From: Williamsia sp. 1135
GTDB lineage: Bacteria; Actinomycetota; Actinomycetes; Mycobacteriales; Mycobacteriaceae
Reading direction: 5' to 3'
NCBI RefSeq assembly: GCF_002095395.1
Contig: NZ_MJEI01000107.1
Span: forward strand, 389,061-453,060
Length of the DNA: 64,000 nucleotides
The notes under the pieces were generated by a model. It did not search any database. It was not told where the DNA came from and saw only the letters and a list, made by a program, of their open reading frames with translations. Below, piece after piece: positions 60,922-64,000 of the stretch (its first letter is position 1; every line of letters starts with the position of its first letter). The translations under genes and the position numbers were made by a program.

Positions 60922-61770
60922 GTGATCGTGATGGGTCAGATCATCGCCGCCGGGCGGCGGCATTCGGTATGCGTGAGGGCAGACGGTTCGGCAGTGGCCG
61001 CCGGTAGCCCGAAGGCGCCGGAAACCCTTATCGAGCAGTGGATTTCGATCGAGGCGGTGGGAGCCGGGAACGTGCACACGGCATCCAATACAGGACGCGC
61101 GCACACTGTCGGGCTGCATGTCGACGGTACCGTCACCGCCGCCGGCTGGAACGCCGACGGCCAGTGCGAGGTCGGCGATTGGACAAGCGTTGTGGACATC
61201 GCGGCGGGCTGGCGACGAACGGTCGTTGTCTTTCCCGACGGATCGGCAGGCGCACGCGGGCGTCGACTCGAGGGGGCCTGCGACGTCGAAGGATGGCGAG
61301 AGGTAATTGCTGTGACTGCAGGGGACTGGCACACCGTCGGCGTTCATGCGGACGGCACTGTGACGGCAGTAGGCAACACAAGCAGGGGACAGTGCGCAGT
61401 CGCCGGTTGGCGGGATGTGAAGGCCGCCGCGGCCGGCTACCTCCACACGGCTGCGGTGACCGGCCAGGGCCAGGTTTTGGCCACCGGTAATCGTGACGCG
61501 GGAACTGATGAGATGCGTACGTGGCGAAACATTGTCGCCATCTCAGCGGGCACCTATCACACAGTGGGCCTCGAATCCGGAGGGCGAGTTCGAGCTGCAG
61601 GCAACAACGCCCGAGGACAGTGTGACGTTGACACCTGGCGAGATGTTGTAGCAATCGCTGCGGGGTCCACACATACTCTCGGCCTGCGCGGGGATGGCAG
61701 TGTTCTCGCGGCCGGAAACAACGACGACGGCCAATGCGATGTGGAAAATTGGCACCTGGCCCGTCCCTAG
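60922..61770 (+). CDS. RCC1-repeat protein
   Basis: A 282-residue protein built of RCC1-type beta-propeller repeats of about 40-50 residues. Each repeat has the form DVxAVAAGxxHTVGLxxDGTVxAxGxN followed by a GQCDV turn; clear copies are ITAGDWHTVGVHADGTVTAVG, AISAGTYHTVGLESGGRVRAAG and AIAAGSTHTLGLRGDGSVLAAG, among five to six in all. Such bacterial proteins usually bind other molecules; no enzyme activity is known for this type. No signal peptide is evident, so the location may be cytosolic. The start is GTG 60922, or ATG 60934. It has no partner gene. Confidence 0.82.
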   Translation: MIVMGQIIAAGRRHSVCVRADGSAVAAGSPKAPETLIEQWISIEAVGAGNVHTASNTGRAHTVGLHVDGTVTAAGWNADGQCEVGDWTSVVDIAAGWRRTVVVFPDGSAGARGRRLEGACDVEGWREVIAVTAGDWHTVGVHADGTVTAVGNTSRGQCAVAGWRDVKAAAAGYLHTAAVTGQGQVLATGNRDAGTDEMRTWRNIVAISAGTYHTVGLESGGRVRAAGNNARGQCDVDTWRDVVAIAAGSTHTLGLRGDGSVLAAGNNDDGQCDVENWHLARP

Positions 61771-61776
61771 GGCTTA

Positions 61777-61792
61777 TCGTCACATGTGACGA
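61777..61792. repeat. 16-bp perfect palindrome, copy 1
   Basis: TCGTCACATGTGACGA is a perfect palindrome, 7 bases after the RCC1 gene stop. An identical copy is at 62017-62032. The length and symmetry suit a dimeric repressor operator. Confidence 0.85.
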
Positions 61793-62016
61793 AAGGACGT
61801 TCGACCGGACGCAATTGTCCACTAGGAGGTTGGGTGGGTAGTCCTTCGTTCAACTAGGCGGGTCGACGTGGAGGCTATTTACCCACCGCGATTGGAGAGC
61901 ACCAGCGGCGGGTTTGCAATCAGCGCCTGCAGTGAGCGCTCCGTGGGTACTGGCGCAGAGATTCCGGCCATCGCCGATCCGGCGTTACTCACTCAGGTGC
62001 AGCCACCTAGGCGGTT

Positions 62017-62032
62017 TCGTCACATGTGACGA
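62017..62032. repeat. 16-bp perfect palindrome, copy 2
   Basis: This is the second exact copy of TCGTCACATGTGACGA, 240 bases after the first. The two share the identical 16-bp palindrome, but their flanks differ, so it was not copied as part of a larger repeat. Confidence 0.85.
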
Positions 62033-62446
62033 TTTGAGGGTAATCACCTTGCCGCACTGTGCGTTTGAAGTCCACCAAGATTGGCGTTCAGAGAGCGGTC
62101 GCCGTGGAGTAGCTGTCGCCGGCCCGATGAGACGGCGACGAGCGAACGCCACAAGGCGGATGCGCACCGACGGCTCCGGACGCACAGGCCTGTCGACTGC
62201 CGAACGTCGAAACGTGCCGACAGAGTTCAGATGACGGCCGTGCCGGCACGTTCAGATGTTCACGGCAGTGTTCACCTGAACTCCAGATACCCACAGCAAC
62301 CTTCGATCGACCCCTCCCAACCTCAACGCCGATAAGAAACATTATGTCAAGTAGAGTTGGCATTGTTGCTCCTCAAGAGCATCGGCGTGGCGCTTCCCCG
62401 AATCATCCTGGCAGGTTGGTGCTACGAGGTGGTGCGCCTCAGGGTC

Positions 62447-62671
62447 TCAGGGTCGCCCCCGGCGACGGGATCGGCCTCGGTCTGCCACCAATCGCCAACC
62501 GCTGTTGAGCGCCAGTGCGGCCCCTACGTACCCGATCAGAGTTGGTGAGAAGATCTCGGGCTCACCTGCGTGACTTATGCCCCAGTACAAACCAAACGCG
62601 ATGCCACCGACGCCGATCACGACCGCCGCTATGTGAGCTGACTTGGTATACGGGTGGGTGGTGGTTTGCAT
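62447..62671 (-). CDS. Small membrane protein with two predicted helices
   Basis: A 74-residue protein starting at ATG 62671. It has two hydrophobic segments, about residues 11-27 (IAAVVIGVGGIAFGLYWGI) and 39-53 (LIGYVGAALALNSGW), joined by a short polar loop, and a basic C-terminal tail (VADRGRSRRRGRP). No known family is recognised. It lies 38 bases before the left end of the IS element, so the insertion may have separated it from its promoter, since transcription comes from the IS side. Confidence 0.5.
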   Translation of the reverse strand: MQTTTHPYTKSAHIAAVVIGVGGIAFGLYWGISHAGEPEIFSPTLIGYVGAALALNSGWRLVADRGRSRRRGRP

Positions 62672-62708
62672 GGCTCCAGACTCGCACGCCACCCGGCCGT
62701 ACGTAACA

Positions 62709-62730
62709 TGAGGTTCCCCCCGGATAGTGG
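62709..62730. repeat. Left terminal inverted repeat of the IS element
   Basis: TGAGGTTCCCCCC begins the repeat and TAGTGG ends it; it matches the complement of 63979-64000 at 20 of 22 positions. The preceding bases are GTAACA, so ACA would be the expected duplication if the target repeat is 3 bp. Confidence 0.92.
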
Positions 62731-62737
62731 AGGGTGG

Positions 62738-63616
62738 TTACGCGGCCTGAAGGTCCGCGGTCAATGACATCTCGTAGTCGATGGGACTGAGCATCCCGAT
62801 CGTTGAGTGCCTCCGTCGAGTGTTGTAGTAGTCGAACCAATTGTCAACCGCAGCAACCAGTTCGCTCTTGTAGACGTAGCTGTGGCGGTAGTAGTGCTCG
62901 TGCTTGAACGTCGACCACAGGCTCTCGGCACCGGCGTTGTCCCAGCACACCCCGGTCCGACCCATCGACCGAAGCAGACCGTACTTCCCGCAGGCATTCG
63001 TCATCAAGGACGATGTGTACTGAGATCCCCTGTCCGAGTGCATGATGATGCCCTTGGTTCGACCGCGACGGGTACGAGCAGCCATATCGACCGCATCGGT
63101 CACCAAGTCAGCGCGCATGTGATCGGCCACAGCCCACCCCAACGCCCGCTTCGAATGCTCATCCTTGATCACGCACAGATACATGTCTTCGCCACCGCAA
63201 GTCAGATATGTGATGTCCGACGTCCACACGGCGTCGGTGCGGCCCTGATCGAAGACGCGGTCGACCAGATCCGGCGGGAACGTCGCGAACGGATCGACGA
63301 TCGTCGTCGGCGGCGAGAAGGTGCGCGGACTGATACCAGCTAGGCCCCGCTCGGCCATGATTTTGGCGACGGTCTTCTCGGTGACGAACTCGCCCCGCGC
63401 GCGTAGCTCAGCGGTGATCCGCGGCGATCCGTAGACACCGTGGGAGTCTTCGTGGATCGAAGCGATTCGCACAGCCAACTCTTCCCGACGCTGCCTCTGT
63501 ATCCCTAATTCTGTTGCCCTGGTTGACTTTAGATGCCGATAGTAACCCGAGGCTGACACACCCAGCAGGGTGGCCATTCGACTGATTGCTGTGGTGGCGC
63601 ACTCCGTGGCCATCAA
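62738..63616 (-). CDS. IS3-family transposase OrfB (DDE integrase domain)
   Basis: OrfB has 292 residues from its first possible start and carries the rve-type catalytic core. The DDE acids are in VWTSDITYLTCGG, IMHSDRGSQYTSS and ESLWSTFKHEHYY, followed by TRRRHSTIGMLSPIDYE at the end. An HTH_21-like segment (SHGVYGSPRITAELRARG) precedes the core. Translation is expected as an OrfAB fusion after -1 frameshifting at the A-rich site near 63663-63669; the frame before 63616 is open back to that site. Confidence 0.95.
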   Translation of the reverse strand: MMATECATTAISRMATLLGVSASGYYRHLKSTRATELGIQRQRREELAVRIASIHEDSHGVYGSPRITAELRARGEFVTEKTVAKIMAERGLAGISPRTFSPPTTIVDPFATFPPDLVDRVFDQGRTDAVWTSDITYLTCGGEDMYLCVIKDEHSKRALGWAVADHMRADLVTDAVDMAARTRRGRTKGIIMHSDRGSQYTSSLMTNACGKYGLLRSMGRTGVCWDNAGAESLWSTFKHEHYYRHSYVYKSELVAAVDNWFDYYNTRRRHSTIGMLSPIDYEMSLTADLQAA

Positions 63617-63627
63617 CGCGTACTTCT

Positions 63628-63933
63628 CTACCGTTGATGGTTCGCCGCGAAGTACGCCGACGCTTTTTTCAAGAATGCGATGTCCTTCTCCTGATCGGCG
63701 ACCTGCCGGCGTAGCCGGGCAAGCTCGTCGCGCTCGACTGCGGTCAGTGGCTCATCGCCCTCTCGCCGCGCTGCGTCCAGGCGCCGGCGCTCATCAGCGA
63801 CCCACCGCCCCAGCAGGCCTTCGTTGAGGCCGAGGTCTCGTGCGACCTCGGCGATGGATCGACCAGAATCGATCACTCGATGCGCAGCATCGACCTTGTA
63901 CTCGGTCGTGAACGACCGACGCTTCCGCGACAT
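63628..63933 (-). CDS. IS3-family transposase OrfA
   Basis: OrfA has 101 residues: an N-terminal helix-turn-helix of the HTH_8/IS3 type (RRSFTTEYKVDAAHRVIDSG, SIAEVARDLGLNEGLLGRWV) and a C-terminal leucine-zipper-like helix (LARLRRQVADQEKDIAFLKKA) that mediates dimer formation. It recognises the element ends and limits transposition when made alone. An ATG at 63933 is preceded by GGAGG. The slippery A-run near its end lets some ribosomes continue into orfB. Confidence 0.95.
   Translation of the reverse strand: MSRKRRSFTTEYKVDAAHRVIDSGRSIAEVARDLGLNEGLLGRWVADERRRLDAARREGDEPLTAVERDELARLRRQVADQEKDIAFLKKASAYFAANHQR
63663..63669 (-). other. Probable programmed -1 frameshift site in the IS element
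   Basis: On the coding strand the run AAAAAAG lies where orfA reads TTG AAA AAA GCG. A shift of -1 here places the ribosome in the orfB frame with no stop in between, giving a continuous OrfAB protein, as is usual for IS3-family elements. Confidence 0.8.
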
Positions 63934-63978
63934 GTGAACATCCTCCCAGCGGAACCGCTGATCCCGCTAGCTCGGTGT

Positions 63979-64000
63979 CCACTACCTGGGGGGAACCTCA
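63979..64000. repeat. Right terminal inverted repeat of the IS element
   Basis: These last 22 bases, read on the minus strand, begin TGAGGTTCCCCCC. They match the left repeat apart from two positions. Confidence 0.92.

Larger units (their letters stand above)
61771..62446. other. Non-coding stretch with two identical palindromes
   Basis: I see no convincing gene, RNA gene or repeat family in these 676 bases other than two exact copies of TCGTCACATGTGACGA at 61777-61792 and 62017-62032. Short open frames here are not supported by codon pattern or ribosome sites. Confidence 0.6.
62709..64000 (-). mobile_element. Complete IS3-family insertion sequence
   Basis: The element is 1,292 bp long and bounded by 22-bp terminal inverted repeats at 62709-62730 and 63979-64000, each starting TGAGGTTCCCCCC and differing at two positions. 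It contains orfA and orfB in the usual overlapping arrangement, read on the minus strand. The right end is the last base of the window, so the target duplication cannot be checked. Intact frames and ends suggest a functional copy. Confidence 0.93.

Noticed and set aside
61771..62446. Possible tRNA or small RNA gene in the non-coding stretch.
   Set aside because: I found no cloverleaf pattern or clear terminator; only the twin palindromes stand out.

Overview
The window looks like a chromosomal segment of a high-GC mycolic-acid actinomycete of the order Mycobacteriales, most like Gordonia or Williamsia. The evidence is the high GC, the frequent GTG starts and 4-base gene overlaps, RbpA, separate but overlapping lnt and ppm1 genes, two DesA3-type desaturases, F420-type PPOX proteins, and a cobalamin block whose order (PPOX protein, DprE2-like reductase, cobL, cobM, cobK) resembles the Rv2074-Rv2070c region of M. 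tuberculosis as I remember it. No tRNA, rRNA, CRISPR array or prophage was seen.

Layout. 1-2718: the tail of a probable M24 peptidase, a PPOX protein and a lone TerD-nuclease fusion. 2733-13355: anaerobic-type-independent (aerobic) cobalamin synthesis, with cobL-cobM-cobK on the plus strand, cobG-cobH-cobIJ on the minus strand, and cobN on the plus strand behind a cobalamin riboswitch. 13494-19818: FxsA-like protein, amidohydrolase, Lnt and Ppm1 (lipoprotein acylation and polyprenol-phosphomannose), pirin, RbpA and a small Cys-rich protein. 19823-30750: a complete tellurite-resistance-type (Ter) stress island. Seven tightly coupled minus-strand genes (coiled-coil protein, CitE-like aldolase, two phosphoribosyltransferase-type proteins, HAD phosphatase, double TerD, TerD-FtsK-like fusion) are divergent from terD and a TerC-superfamily membrane gene. 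30880-37642: a ferredoxin reductase-desaturase pair, a class III cyclase, a TetR-thioesterase pair with twin operators, a PAP2-lipid kinase fusion and a VOC protein.

37684-48143: a PaoABC-like molybdenum hydroxylase operon coupled to malQ, a hydrolase, a second desaturase starting at TTG, and an iron-sulfur photolyase. 48277-56368: a frameshifted DUF3995 gene, an HpnE-like flavoprotein, an unrecognised membrane protein, a TolB-like lipoprotein and several small enzymes. 56484-60736: a probable regulon of SDR, LLM flavin oxidoreductase and acyl-CoA ligase around a TetR repressor, with related TGTCAA-type inverted repeats at both promoters. 60922-64000: an RCC1-repeat protein, about 0.7 kb of non-coding DNA with two identical 16-bp palindromes, a small membrane ORF, and a complete IS3-family element whose right end coincides with the window end.

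The most unusual content is the Ter system: three TerD architectures (TerD-nuclease, TerD-TerD with a Pro/Gln linker, TerD-FtsK-like pseudo-ATPase) together with a predicted nucleotide-type biosynthetic operon. Nothing here could be checked by database search; family names rest on motifs and remembered family sequences.
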